DNA of 44,152 nt from JAKFDK01 sp036676195. GTDB lineage: Bacteria; Bacillota; Sulfobacillia; Symbiobacteriales; ZC4RG38. This document shows positions 7,983 through 16,019 of the stretch, piece by piece. The translations under genes were made by a program, and so were the position numbers. The notes under the pieces were generated by a model that was not told where the DNA came from, made no database searches, and saw only the letters and a program-made list of their open reading frames with translations. The stretch's first letter is position 1, and each line of letters opens with the position of its first letter. The stretch lies in NCBI GenBank assembly GCA_036676195.1, contig JAKFDK010000067.1, positions 1 to 44,152 on the forward strand. The letters are read 5' to 3'.

Positions 7983-8186
7983 GTAGAGGAAATGGCGGCT
8001 GGCTCCGATGAGGTCGGAAAAACCGTCGCAGGGATAACTGCCATTGCCACCCAGAACGCGGCCGAGGAAATGTCCTCGGCCGTGGAAGAGATGACCGCCT
8101 CCATGAAGGAGATTGCTGCTTCAGCACAGCGTTTGACAGAGATCGCCGCCACCCTGCAGGCACAGGTCGGCCGATTCAAGTTATAA
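7983..8186 (+). pseudogene. C-terminal remnant of a methyl-accepting chemotaxis protein
   Basis: The last 67 codons match the end of an MCP signalling domain: VEEMAAGSDEVGKTVAGI, then AVEEMTASMKEIAASAQ, closing LQAQVGRFKL. This is the usual C-terminus of Firmicute receptors. The segment QNAAEEMSS lacks two residues compared with the common QNAASAEEMS pattern, consistent with drift. The sensor, HAMP and most of the signalling domain are missing; the open frame upstream runs into AT-rich sequence with no receptor features. No ribosome binding site precedes it. It is a 5'-truncated relic. Confidence 0.72.
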
Positions 8187-8218
8187 GGCCGTCGTTCAGC
8201 CAACGCCCCGGACATTGA

Positions 8219-8249
8219 AAAGGCGCCCCGCCAGAAGCGGGACGCCTTT
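8219..8249 (-). terminator. Terminator of the RRM protein gene
   Basis: 13-bp stem with one mismatch (AAAGGCGCCCCGC / GCGGGACGCCTTT), 5-base loop, followed on the minus strand by TTTTC. It lies 17 bases after the RRM gene stop. Confidence 0.75.
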
Positions 8250-8265
8250 GCACGATGCCGTATTT

Positions 8266-8562
8266 TTAATACCGACGGCTGCCGCCGAAGTCACGGCCGC
8301 CGCCGCGGGGACGCTCTTCACGCGGCTTGGCTTCGTTAACGGTCAGGGGGCGGTTGCCGTAAATGGCGCCGTTCAGGGCAGCAATAGCGGCCTCGGCGGC
8401 ATCGGCGGGCACCTCGACGAAACCAAAGCCACGGGAGCGGCCGGTCTCGCGGTCGGTGGCAATCCGGGCAGAAATGACCTCGCCAAACTGGCTGACCAGT
8501 TCAGTGAGGTCCTCCTGGGTGGTGGACCAGGGCAGATTGCCGACATACAGGGTCTTGGTCAT
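8266..8562 (-). CDS. Single-domain RRM RNA-binding protein
   Basis: 98 residues from ATG with AAGAGGAG upstream. One RNA recognition motif fills residues 3-75: RNP2 is LYVGNLPW and RNP1 is RGFGFVEV, both with the aromatic residues that stack on RNA bases. A glycine/arginine-rich tail (PRGGGRDFGGSRRY) follows. This arrangement resembles the cold-induced RNA-binding proteins of cyanobacteria and the small RRM proteins of some Clostridia. It probably binds single-stranded mRNA in the cytoplasm. A likely promoter lies about 150 bases upstream, leaving a long untranslated leader. Confidence 0.9.
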   Translation of the reverse strand: MTKTLYVGNLPWSTTQEDLTELVSQFGEVISARIATDRETGRSRGFGFVEVPADAAEAAIAALNGAIYGNRPLTVNEAKPREERPRGGGRDFGGSRRY

Positions 8563-8707
8563 CGCGCGTGTCTCCTCTTGCGGTTGCGATTTCGGGGGAC
8601 GGCTGGATCAAAACGAGCCCGAACTAGCATTCCCGAGCGCAGCCCGCAGGACGACTCGCGAAGGCACCGGAGACATCTGCTTGAACTGCCGTCAGACCGA
8701 TAACCAT

Positions 8708-8737
8708 ATCATACACCCAGAACCTGGCCTTCGCCAA
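8708..8737 (-). promoter_or_regulatory. Candidate sigma-A promoter of the RRM gene
   Basis: On the minus strand TTGGCG and TATGAT are separated by 18 bases. Transcription from here would give a 5' untranslated region of roughly 140 bases before the RRM start codon. Confidence 0.4.
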
Positions 8738-8768
8738 GGGCCAGCTACTGGACATTGTGCATCTATTT

Positions 8769-9100
8769 TCATCCTTGAGCCTGTCCCGGCGGAGGCTGGA
8801 GCAGGCTCTCAGCCAGCACCTCAGCCCAGGTGCCGTACCTGCACCACAGCCCCGTTTCGGCGGGTGCCGGCCAGGAGTTGCAGGTGGCAGCCGGGATTCG
8901 CCATGACCACCACCCCGGCCCCGGTGGCAGCCAGGTTGGCCATTTTCTCTGCCAGCAGCGCCGCCGTCATTTCCGGCTCTAGCAGTCGGCGGCATAACAG
9001 ACCAGATCCGGCGGGGAGTGCAGCACGTACCGGAGGCCGACAATTTGCTGCACTTCGGCAATCACCTGCACAGCCACGCTGGCAAAGCCTCCTTGGTCAA
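8769..9100 (-). pseudogene. Remnant of a GlcF/LutA-type CCG-domain protein
   Basis: Read on the minus strand, one frame gives EPEMTAALLAEKMANLAATG, followed by AGVVVMANPGCHLQL. This matches the C-terminal cysteine-rich (CCG) domain of glycolate oxidase iron-sulfur subunits, where a GNPGC segment is conserved. The end of the protein (AEVLAESLLQ) is in a different frame, so there is a frameshift near 8830. Another break separates the upstream part (VAVQVIAEVQQIVGL). No ferredoxin-like N-terminal domain or partner subunit is nearby. It is a decayed 3' fragment. Confidence 0.55.
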
Positions 9101-9139
9101 AGTGGAATAATCGTTGCACTTCATTATACAGGAGTAGAA

Positions 9140-9172
9140 AGAAGGCGCCAGCCATCACGGCAGGCGCCTTCT
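9140..9172 (-). terminator. Terminator of the proline-rich protein gene
   Basis: 10-bp perfect stem AGAAGGCGCC / GGCGCCTTCT with a 13-base loop, read on the minus strand and followed by TTCTAC, eight bases beyond the stop codon at 9181. Confidence 0.65.
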
Positions 9173-9180
9173 GATTGCTG

Positions 9181-10212
9181 TCAGAGTTCTTCCATCGGTG
9201 CCCAGGCTCTACGCCGTCCGGCTACCTGCATTGGGACGGGGGGGTGACCGGCGCCGGGTTTCCAAGTCCCGATCGTCGTGACGCTCCACTCGTCTGTCAT
9301 GCTGCCGTGGCGGCCATAAACCTCAGCAGCTGCCCTGGCCCGGTTGTGGTGGGCACCTGCCCAGGACGGAGCGGGACCGTTGCTGCTCATGCCCATTCGC
9401 ACCCCATAAGCCCGCCGGAGGTCTCGCATGAACGAGTGAACCTGCCCCCGCAGGCTGCCCAGGTCGCCCAGTTGTCGCCCCAGTCCCTCCTCCAGGGGCC
9501 GCTCATGCTGCTTAAGGGTCTTTACCGCCCGTTCCACCAGCCGTTCCAACCTGCGCAACAGACGCCAGATGGCACGAAAGTCGTGGGCCTCCGGCTCGCC
9601 AGCCGGACCCCGACCAGGCTTTCCGGATGTCCCGGCCCGCTGCCCGGTTGACTGTTCCCGGTGGTGATTGTCAACCTGCCCGGCGCTGACTCCGCTCGAC
9701 CCGATGCTGACCCCGCTCGACCCGATGCTGGTTGCAGTCTCTCCGGTGTCCGGCGCAGCCCCGGTGACTTCACCGGCTGCCCTGACCAGCCCAGCCAGTT
9801 CGCCCGGACCACGGGACCATGCCTGGAACACCTGTCCGGCCCAACTCGCCAGGCGGCGGAATAGCTCCATTTCCTCCCTGGTATCGGTAGCCGCCGTGGC
9901 GGCATCCTGGGTAGAAGCGGCCAGGTTATCCTCCAGCGTCGTTTTCAGGTTCTGCAGGAAGTCGCCCAGTTGGTGCCATTCCGGCGGCGGCGTGACCGCA
10001 GCCGCCACCGGGAATGGCCCCTGCGCGGGAGCCGGGACAGGCGGGGTCGTATCCGCTACCGGCGGCGGGGGTGCCTGCTGCTGCGCCGCCATCCGTGCTC
10101 CGGCCGTACTCCAGGGTGGCGGTGTCCCCCGAGCCCAGGCCGGGGGTCCCTGCGAGTGGTCGTTATTATGTAAAGCCGCCCTATCTGCCTGACCGGAAGG
10201 AATTTTGTTCAC
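9181..10212 (-). CDS. Proline-rich protein of unknown function with helical C-terminus
   Basis: 343 residues from GTG at 10212, preferred because GGGAGG lies seven bases upstream; an ATG 42 bases earlier lacks a site. The first 75 residues are proline- and alanine-rich and probably disordered. A helical block follows (FLQNLKTTLEDNLAAS, EEMELFRRLASWAGQVF). Next comes a short exact tandem repeat, SIGSSGV twice, mirrored in the DNA by near-identical repeats around 9690-9730. A second basic helical block (WRLLRRLERLVERAVKTL) and a Gly/Ser-rich tail complete it. No signal peptide or known domain was recognised. It is monocistronic, with its own promoter and terminator. Confidence 0.65.
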   Translation of the reverse strand: MNKIPSGQADRAALHNNDHSQGPPAWARGTPPPWSTAGARMAAQQQAPPPPVADTTPPVPAPAQGPFPVAAAVTPPPEWHQLGDFLQNLKTTLEDNLAASTQDAATAATDTREEMELFRRLASWAGQVFQAWSRGPGELAGLVRAAGEVTGAAPDTGETATSIGSSGVSIGSSGVSAGQVDNHHREQSTGQRAGTSGKPGRGPAGEPEAHDFRAIWRLLRRLERLVERAVKTLKQHERPLEEGLGRQLGDLGSLRGQVHSFMRDLRRAYGVRMGMSSNGPAPSWAGAHHNRARAAAEVYGRHGSMTDEWSVTTIGTWKPGAGHPPVPMQVAGRRRAWAPMEEL

Positions 10213-10272
10213 GTCATCGCCTCCCTGCATTGCACTGTGAGCATCCATGCTCACTCATCTATTCCAGCATAC

Positions 10273-10300
10273 CGTATATCATCGATTCAATAACCGTCAA
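10273..10300 (-). promoter_or_regulatory. Candidate sigma-A promoter of the proline-rich protein gene
   Basis: TTGACG and TATACG on the minus strand with a 16-base spacer, about 60 bases before the chosen GTG start. The region is locally AT-rich. Confidence 0.5.
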
Positions 10301-10322
10301 TGGGACTCTGGTCACGTAGACC

Positions 10323-11057
10323 TCAGGTCACAAAGCCTCCGTTTGGACTCAGGACCTGTCCGGTCATGAACCCGGCCTGCGGCGACACTAGATAAGTCAC
10401 CGCCGCCGCTACCTCTTCCGGCTGGCCAAGGCGGCCCACCGGCGTCTCCTCGGCCAGGATGCAGAGGTCGTGCGCCGACAGGTGGGCGAGCATGTCAGTG
10501 GCAATGACGCCAGGCGCCACACAATTGACCGTGATCCCACTGCGCCCCAGTTCCTTGGCCAGCGCCTTGGTGAACCCAATCAGCCCGGCCTTGGCCGTTG
10601 AGTATGCCACCTCCCCTGCCCCACCCACCAGGCCCCAGATGCTGGACACCGTCACGATCCGCCCCTCTCCGCCCGCCAGCAAATGCGGCAGTGCGGCGCG
10701 CACGCACAGGTACGCCCCGCCCAGGTGCACCGCCAGCAGCCGGTCCCACTCCACCGGTTCTGTATCCATCAGGAGCTTATCCAGGCTATGCCCAGCGTTG
10801 AGGATCAGGATGTCCAGGCGGCCGAGCCGGGCCGCTGCCGCCGATACCAGGGTCTGCACTGCCGCCGGGTCCGCCACATCGGCCGGAAACGCAAAGGACG
10901 GCCCACCGCAGGCTGTAGCCACAGCGGCAGCCGCCTCTGCCTCCTGCCGGTAACCCACGCAAACCGCCGCACCTTCCCGGGCAAGAGCCAGAGCGATGGC
11001 CCGGCCAATGCCCCGCGAGGCACCTGTAACCAGGGCCGCCTTACCAGCCAGCTTCAT
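10323..11057 (-). CDS. Short-chain dehydrogenase/reductase, FabG/YmfI-like
   Basis: 244 residues. The Rossmann motif TGASRGIG (residues 11-18), NAG at the end of strand 4, catalytic Ser in VTVSSIWG, and the Y-x3-K pair in AYSTAKAG define a classical SDR of the 3-oxoacyl-ACP reductase group. The SSIWG form of the serine motif is typical of YmfI, which reduces the 5-aminopentanone modification on elongation factor P in Bacillus, so that role is a good alternative to fatty-acid synthesis. It follows the second phnE gene by about 50 bases and may be co-transcribed with the importer, which would instead suggest a link to its substrate. Confidence 0.78.
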   Translation of the reverse strand: MKLAGKAALVTGASRGIGRAIALALAREGAAVCVGYRQEAEAAAAVATACGGPSFAFPADVADPAAVQTLVSAAAARLGRLDILILNAGHSLDKLLMDTEPVEWDRLLAVHLGGAYLCVRAALPHLLAGGEGRIVTVSSIWGLVGGAGEVAYSTAKAGLIGFTKALAKELGRSGITVNCVAPGVIATDMLAHLSAHDLCILAEETPVGRLGQPEEVAAAVTYLVSPQAGFMTGQVLSPNGGFVT

Positions 11058-11108
11058 CGCTCCCCCGCCCCCGCTCCCGCTTTCATTCCCACTCCTATAA
11101 GAATAGCA

Positions 11109-11879
11109 TCAGACCAGCTTGCTGCGCAGCCAGGAACTCAAAGCGTCAATGGCCGTTACTAGCAAGATCACCCCGATCAGGATTACCCCCACCCGGCCCC
11201 AGTCCCGCGAGGTCACGGCAAAGATCAGCGGTGTGCCAATCCCCCCGGCCCCCACCATCCCCATCACCGCCGCAGACCGCATGGCGATTTCGAAGCGATA
11301 AATCGCATAAGATGCGAACTCCGGCAGCACCTGTGGAATCAGACCGTGCCAGATGATTTGTGCTCGACTGGCCCCGGAAGCGGCCATGGCCTCCACCACG
11401 CCGGGGTCGATGGCCTCGACCACCTCGGCATACAACTTGCCCAAAAATCCGATGGCATGCACACCCATCGCCAGCACACCGGCAAAAGGACCCGGGCCAA
11501 CAGCCTTGATAAACATGATGGCCAGAATCAGTTCCGGAAAAGTGCGGATGACGTTCAGCAGAAATTTCCCCAACCCCGGCGCCCAGCGGCGGGCTGACAT
11601 GTTCCGGGCAGCCAGAAATCCAAAAGGAATGGCCAGTACAGCCGCAATACCGGTGCCCACAATCGCCATCTGTAAGCTTTCGACCAGTTTGGTCACCAGG
11701 TCCGGATACGTATATGACCATTCGGTCTCAGTGAACATCAGCCGGAAAATAACCACCGCCTGGGGCCAGCGCTGGGCCAGATCCACCTTTTCCACGTGCA
11801 GCCCGCCGAAGGTCCAGGCCAGCACAGCCAACAAAACAAGAGTAATCAGCGGCTGCCCACGCCGCGCCGGCTGGATCAT
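11109..11879 (-). CDS. phnE: ABC transporter permease, PhnE family (second permease)
   Basis: 256 residues with about six membrane helices and the inner-membrane permease EAA-type loop (EAMAASGASRAQIIWHGLIP) that docks on the ATPase. Like the upstream permease it has the PhnE-family pattern FPELILAIMFIKAVGPGPFAGVLAM. Start and the preceding permease stop overlap by four bases. Two consecutive PhnE-type permeases probably form a heterodimer. With PhnC and PhnD it makes an importer of the phosphonate/phosphite family; the true substrate is unproven because no phosphonate-degrading genes lie nearby. Confidence 0.85.
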   Translation of the reverse strand: MIQPARRGQPLITLVLLAVLAWTFGGLHVEKVDLAQRWPQAVVIFRLMFTETEWSYTYPDLVTKLVESLQMAIVGTGIAAVLAIPFGFLAARNMSARRWAPGLGKFLLNVIRTFPELILAIMFIKAVGPGPFAGVLAMGVHAIGFLGKLYAEVVEAIDPGVVEAMAASGASRAQIIWHGLIPQVLPEFASYAIYRFEIAMRSAAVMGMVGAGGIGTPLIFAVTSRDWGRVGVILIGVILLVTAIDALSSWLRSKLV

Positions 11880-12745
11880 ACCAGCTTCGCCCGGAGGCGG
11901 GTACTCAGGGCATCTACCGCTACCACCACTGCCAGCATGACCACGATAATGACAAAAACCGCCTGGTACTCAAAAAAACTGAGCATGGTCATCAATTCTG
12001 TGCCAATCCCGCCTGCTCCCACCAGACCGAGAATCAACGAGGCGCGGACGTTTATTTCAAACACATACAGAACATAGGCCACAAACTGGGGCAACACCTG
12101 GGGGACCACACCGTAGGCAATCAACTGCAGGCGGTTGGCACCGCAGGCCCGCATGGCCTCCACAGGGCCGAGGTCTATGCTCTCAATGGACTCCGACAGC
12201 AGCTTGGCGATGATGGTAAAGCTAAAGACCGTCATGGCCAGAATACCCGGCAGCACACCAATGCCGAACGCACCGGCAAACACCGCGGCCAACACCAGGT
12301 CCGGAATGGTCCGCAGCAAGTTCATCGCAGTGCGGACGGTCCAGTAAACCCACTGAAAACGGGCCAGGTTACGGGCGGCCAGCAGGCTGACTGGTACCGA
12401 CAGCATTGCCCCGAAGAGGGCGGACAGAATGGCAATACGCAGGGTCTCCGCCAGCGGCCCCCAGGTCAACCGCACGTACCCGATCTGGTTGCGCAGGGCC
12501 GTTGCACTGAAGCTAAACTCACCGCCCACCGCCTCGGTGGGCAGCATCCGCATGACCAGATTGCCCATTTCCGGTACCCCGGTCAGGACCTTGACCAGAT
12601 TAAAGCCCACGCCATGGGACGCCCACCCATAGACCCCCAGCCCCACCAGAAGCAGGACCCAAAAGCGCAGCCGGGTCCCGGGCGTGGGCCGCCCGGGGAT
12701 TTTCGAGAATAACGAGGCGGTTGCGCCGCCACCGGTCGGCCTCAT
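11876..12745 (-). CDS. phnE: ABC transporter permease, PhnE family (first permease)
   Basis: 289 residues with an N-terminal membrane helix (VLLLVGLGVYGWASHGVG), a periplasm-facing segment and a five-to-six-helix BPD_transp_1 core. The coupling loop is visible as EAMRACGANRLQLIAYGVVP. The segment TIPDLVLAAVFAGAFGIGVL matches the PhnE family. The gene overlaps the PhnC stop by four bases and the second permease start by four bases, so translation of the three is coupled. Confidence 0.85.
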   Translation of the reverse strand: MRPTGGGATASLFSKIPGRPTPGTRLRFWVLLLVGLGVYGWASHGVGFNLVKVLTGVPEMGNLVMRMLPTEAVGGEFSFSATALRNQIGYVRLTWGPLAETLRIAILSALFGAMLSVPVSLLAARNLARFQWVYWTVRTAMNLLRTIPDLVLAAVFAGAFGIGVLPGILAMTVFSFTIIAKLLSESIESIDLGPVEAMRACGANRLQLIAYGVVPQVLPQFVAYVLYVFEINVRASLILGLVGAGGIGTELMTMLSFFEYQAVFVIIVVMLAVVVAVDALSTRLRAKLV

Positions 12746-13509
12746 GTCCCGGTACCTCCCCGCAGGTCGTCAGACCGGATGGCCCGGCCGTAGATCTGCT
12801 CAAAGGTGCTCTCCGGCACGTCTGCCCCGCCAGGCCCGTCGTACACCACCTCGCCGGCACGCATGCCCACAATACGGTCGGCGTACTCCTTGGCCATGTC
12901 AACATAATGCAGATTGACCAGTACCGTCAGGTGGTCCTCGCGGCAAATGATCCTGAGGTCCCGCATAATCTGATGCGACGTGGGCGGGTCCAGGCTGGCC
13001 ACCGGTTCGTCGGCCAGGATCAGGCGCGGCTGCTGGCACAGGGCGCGGGCGATGGCCACCCGTTGCTGCTGGCCGCCCGACAACTGGTCAGCCCGGGCAA
13101 AGGTTTTTTCCTTGATACCCACCCGTTCCAGCGAGCGTACAGCCAACTCAATGTCGCCGCGGTCCCACAGACCCAGCAGGCTGCGCAGAGTCCCCGTGTG
13201 GCCCAGGCGACCGGCCAGCACATTGCGCAGCACTGACGAACGCCTGACCAGGTTGAAGCTCTGAAAGATCATCCCCACGCTGGTCCGCCAGGCACGTAAA
13301 TCCGCCTCACCCAGCGTGAGGATGTTCTTGCCATCAAACAGGATCTGCCCGGCGGTGGGCTCCACAAGCCGGTTGATGGAGCGGAGTAACGTTGATTTTC
13401 CAGCTCCGGACAGGCCAACAATCACGATAAACTGCCCGTCGGGAATACTGAGGTGAATGTCTTTCAGGGCCTGCACACCGTTTGCAAAGGTTTTGCTGAC
13501 GCCCTTCAA
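12742..13509 (-). CDS. phnC: ABC transporter ATPase, PhnC family
   Basis: About 255 residues. Walker A GLSGAGKST, Q-loop in GMIFQSFNLV, signature LSGGQQQRVAIARAL, Walker B LILADEPVASLD and switch His in VNLHYVD are all present, and RRSSVLRNVLAGRLG is characteristic of PhnC-type ATPases. The first standard start codon is a TTG at 13509, but the family usually begins a few residues earlier (MLEL-like), so a CTG or ATT three to four codons upstream is possible. It follows phnD after a 119-base gap containing a strong hairpin. Confidence 0.88.
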   Translation of the reverse strand: MKGVSKTFANGVQALKDIHLSIPDGQFIVIVGLSGAGKSTLLRSINRLVEPTAGQILFDGKNILTLGEADLRAWRTSVGMIFQSFNLVRRSSVLRNVLAGRLGHTGTLRSLLGLWDRGDIELAVRSLERVGIKEKTFARADQLSGGQQQRVAIARALCQQPRLILADEPVASLDPPTSHQIMRDLRIICREDHLTVLVNLHYVDMAKEYADRIVGMRAGEVVYDGPGGADVPESTFEQIYGRAIRSDDLRGGTGT

Positions 13510-13576
13510 CTCCAGAATAGGCCTTCACCGCCGTTTCCGAGGTTTCCGTTGGTTCTCGCCGACTGCCGCGGGCGGA

Positions 13577-13604
13577 CAGGAGAGAGGCAGTCGCCTCTCT
13601 CCTG
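13577..13604 (-). terminator. Attenuating hairpin between phnD and phnC
   Basis: 12-bp perfect stem CAGGAGAGAGGC / GCCTCTCTCCTG with a 4-base loop, 24 bases after phnD. Partial termination or 3'-end protection here would give more binding protein than transporter, as is common in ABC operons. Confidence 0.65.
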
Positions 13605-13628
13605 TTGCTTTTGCCCACCGACAGCAGG

Positions 13629-14531
13629 TTATTTCTTGCTGGGGGCCATGGCCTCCCGGAGGTTCATCTTCACGGCTTTCACCACATCAGCGATGGGCTT
13701 ATAGTCCTCGTGAGCGGCGTCGGCGAACCCGTCGATCTGGTACAGGTCCTTGAGCACTTTCTTGCCCTCTTCCGTACCGGCAAACTTCAGCAGGGCGTCC
13801 TTGACCTTCTGGGTCTGGTCTGTGCTCAGGTCCTTGCGCACCGAAACGGTATCGTTGGGGATGCCCGGGATCTTTTCCAGTACTGTCACCTTTTGCATGA
13901 CATCCTTGAATTCCTTCTCCAGCCGGGTGCGGGCGTCATCGAAGGTGACACCGGCATCAAAGTCGCCGTTGTAGACGGCCTTGACCACCGCGTCATGCTG
14001 AATCAGGAACTGGGTCTTGGCAAAAAAGGTGTTAATGTCCTTCACATCATACTTAGTCATCAGGTAGTTCACCGGGTACAGGTAGCCGGAAGTGGAAGCG
14101 GCATCGGTGAACGCGATTTTTTTGCCCTTGAGGTCAGCCACGCTCTTTATGCCGCTGTCCGCCCGCACGATGAACTGGGCGCTGTAGGTAACCTGACCAT
14201 TGCGTACCGACTTGAGAACCACCCGGGATCCGTTCTCGCTGTTGGCCAACACATACCCCAGCGGATTCAGAAAACCAACATCGGCCTGTTTCGAGCCCAT
14301 GGCCTCCACCAGGCCGATGTAGTTAGTAGATACGAACATCTTCACGGGTATGCCCAGCTCTTTCTCCAGGAATACCCGCATGGGTTCCACCTTATCATTA
14401 ATTTTGGCTGCATCTGAAGACGGAACAAACCCCACCGTGAGTTCCTTGACCGTCTCACTGCTACCACCACACCCCACCAGCCCCAGCAACAGGGTAAACA
14501 CCAGCAACACGACCAGCCACCGCTTGGCCAT
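13629..14531 (-). CDS. phnD: Phosphonate-type ABC transporter substrate-binding lipoprotein
   Basis: 300 residues from ATG at 14531. The N-terminus is a lipoprotein signal: MAKRW, hydrophobic core VVLLVFTLLLGLV, then Cys21 of GLVGCGG. The mature protein has PhnD-family features: ELTVGFVPSSDAAKI, MFVSTNYIGLVEAMGSKQAD, VGFLNPLGYV and the FTDAASTSGYLYPV segment whose Ser/Thr residues contact phosphonate or phosphite in relatives. It delivers ligand from the cell surface to the PhnE permeases. An earlier in-frame ATG at 14585 would add an unlikely 18-residue tail before the signal peptide. Confidence 0.88.
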   Translation of the reverse strand: MAKRWLVVLLVFTLLLGLVGCGGSSETVKELTVGFVPSSDAAKINDKVEPMRVFLEKELGIPVKMFVSTNYIGLVEAMGSKQADVGFLNPLGYVLANSENGSRVVLKSVRNGQVTYSAQFIVRADSGIKSVADLKGKKIAFTDAASTSGYLYPVNYLMTKYDVKDINTFFAKTQFLIQHDAVVKAVYNGDFDAGVTFDDARTRLEKEFKDVMQKVTVLEKIPGIPNDTVSVRKDLSTDQTQKVKDALLKFAGTEEGKKVLKDLYQIDGFADAAHEDYKPIADVVKAVKMNLREAMAPSKK

Positions 14532-14801
14532 TAATGCTAACCCCTCTCTAGATTCCCTGATTGAACTGTGCAACTCTTCCATCACCAGTCGTTTTAATCC
14601 TCTCGATGATTCGCTATGTTTGGAAATTACCCTGCAGGGAAGCCACCCAAAGCATGCGAAGATACCGATAGCGGGGGCCCGATTCTATCCATTCAGCTAG
14701 CAGGTTTGTGATAGTTCTGAGCATATCCGCGGTGTCTCTCATGAATCTGTGTGCGCAAATCAGAGTGCGAACAACGTTCAGACAAGGAGGTATCCAGAGG
14801 T
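14532..14801. promoter_or_regulatory. Divergent intergenic region, phnD and ferredoxin-NADP reductase
   Basis: 270 bases without a recognisable gene separate two divergent transcription units, so both promoters should lie here. No convincing -35/-10 pair or riboswitch was identified by eye. Confidence 0.35.
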
Positions 14802-15809
14802 ATGTCGCAACAGGGCGAGGTTTACGACATCACGTTCATTGGTGGAGGCCCCGTTGGCCTGTTTGGCGTATTCTACGCCGGGCAACGGCATGCCCGGACC
14901 AAGCTCATTGAAAGTCTGCCGGAACTGGGTGGGCAACTGGCTGCACTCTACCCAGAAAAGGACATTTTTGACGTCGCCGGCTTTTCCCGGATTTCTGCCC
15001 GCCGGCTGGTCGCCGAACTGAAACAGCAGGCCTTTGCTTCCAACCCGGAATGTACCGTGTGTCTGGGTGAACGGGTCCTTCAGGTAACCCGCCAGGAAGA
15101 TGGGAGTATCCTTCTGGAAACAGACAAGGGCAGCCATAGCTCCAAAGTGGCGATCGTGACCGCCGGAATCGGTGCCTTTGAACCGAATCGGTTGCCCAAC
15201 CCGGACGCCCAGGCTTATGAGGGTAAAGGACTCTGGTATACCGTGGAAGACCTGAACTGGTTTACGGGGAAGCAGATACTGGTCATCGGCGGCGGCGACT
15301 CCGCCGTGGACTTCGCTCTGATGTTGGAGCCAGTGGCGCGTCAGGTAACCTTGATTCATCGCCGGGACGGCTTCCGCGCCCATGACGCCAGCCTGGAGAG
15401 TCTGGCGGCGTCAAAGGTGAATGTAAAGCTCTTTTACGAATTAAAAGGCATTACAGGCGATGACTGGGTCAGGCAAGCCACTGTCTACGACAACCGTACC
15501 CGGGAAGAAATGACCCTGGACCTGGATGCTATTGTGGTGGGCACCGGTTTCAAAGCAGCCCTGGGTCCGATCAAGACCTGGGGGTTTGAAGTGCAGGCCA
15601 ACCAGATTGTGGTCAACTCCAGGGGCGAAACGAGCTTGCCCGGGATCTATGCCGCCGGGGATATCGCCTTATATCCGGGTAAGGTTCGCCTGATTGCCAC
15701 CGGTTTCGGTGAGGTCGCCACTGCGGTCAATAATGCCATGAGCACCCATGTCAGCCCTGGCTCAGCCGTCTTCCCCGGGCACAGTTCGGAAAAAAGCAGC
15801 CGGAAATAA
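14802..15809 (+). CDS. Ferredoxin-NADP+ reductase, thioredoxin-reductase-like type
   Basis: 335 residues from ATG at 14802, nine to ten bases after AAGGAGGT; the in-frame ATG at 14751 is weaker. The FAD-binding motif is GGGPVGLFGVFYAG and the NADP-binding motif GGGDSAVDFALML; the closing AAGDIALYPGKVRLI segment contacts FAD. No redox-active CxxC is present at the thioredoxin-reductase position, so this is the YumC type that moves electrons between NADPH and ferredoxin or flavodoxin. It is monocistronic and ends in a very strong terminator. Confidence 0.9.
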   Translation: MSQQGEVYDITFIGGGPVGLFGVFYAGQRHARTKLIESLPELGGQLAALYPEKDIFDVAGFSRISARRLVAELKQQAFASNPECTVCLGERVLQVTRQEDGSILLETDKGSHSSKVAIVTAGIGAFEPNRLPNPDAQAYEGKGLWYTVEDLNWFTGKQILVIGGGDSAVDFALMLEPVARQVTLIHRRDGFRAHDASLESLAASKVNVKLFYELKGITGDDWVRQATVYDNRTREEMTLDLDAIVVGTGFKAALGPIKTWGFEVQANQIVVNSRGETSLPGIYAAGDIALYPGKVRLIATGFGEVATAVNNAMSTHVSPGSAVFPGHSSEKSSRK

Positions 15810-15820
15810 ACTGATCAACT

Positions 15821-15865
15821 ATGGAACGGGAGCCCGTAGGCGAATCCTACGGGCTCCCGTTCCAT
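15821..15865 (+). terminator. 20-bp terminator stem after ferredoxin-NADP reductase
   Basis: A perfect 20-bp stem (left arm ATGGAACGGGAGCCCGTAGG) with a 5-base loop CGAAT, starting 11 bases after the stop codon. Confidence 0.8.
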
Positions 15866-15935
15866 GCGCCCGCATGCCATGGCACCGTTTCTCACCGCCG
15901 TTCGTCATAAATTTGCCTTGATTTCCAAATAGAGG

Positions 15936-15964
15936 TTGTACAGTGCCAATCTGCTTGGTATAAT
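15936..15964 (+). promoter_or_regulatory. Sigma-A promoter of the XRE regulator
   Basis: TTGTAC and a consensus TATAAT separated by exactly 17 bases, about 56 bases before the ATG. This is the clearest housekeeping promoter in the window. Confidence 0.75.
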
Positions 15965-16019
15965 CTGGTTAACCGTCCGATGTCCTCGTACATCTAACAT
16001 TGGGAGGAGGCCACCTACT

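Noticed and set aside
9690..9730. CRISPR-like repeat
   Set aside because: Only two adjacent copies of a short unit inside a coding sequence, with no spacers.
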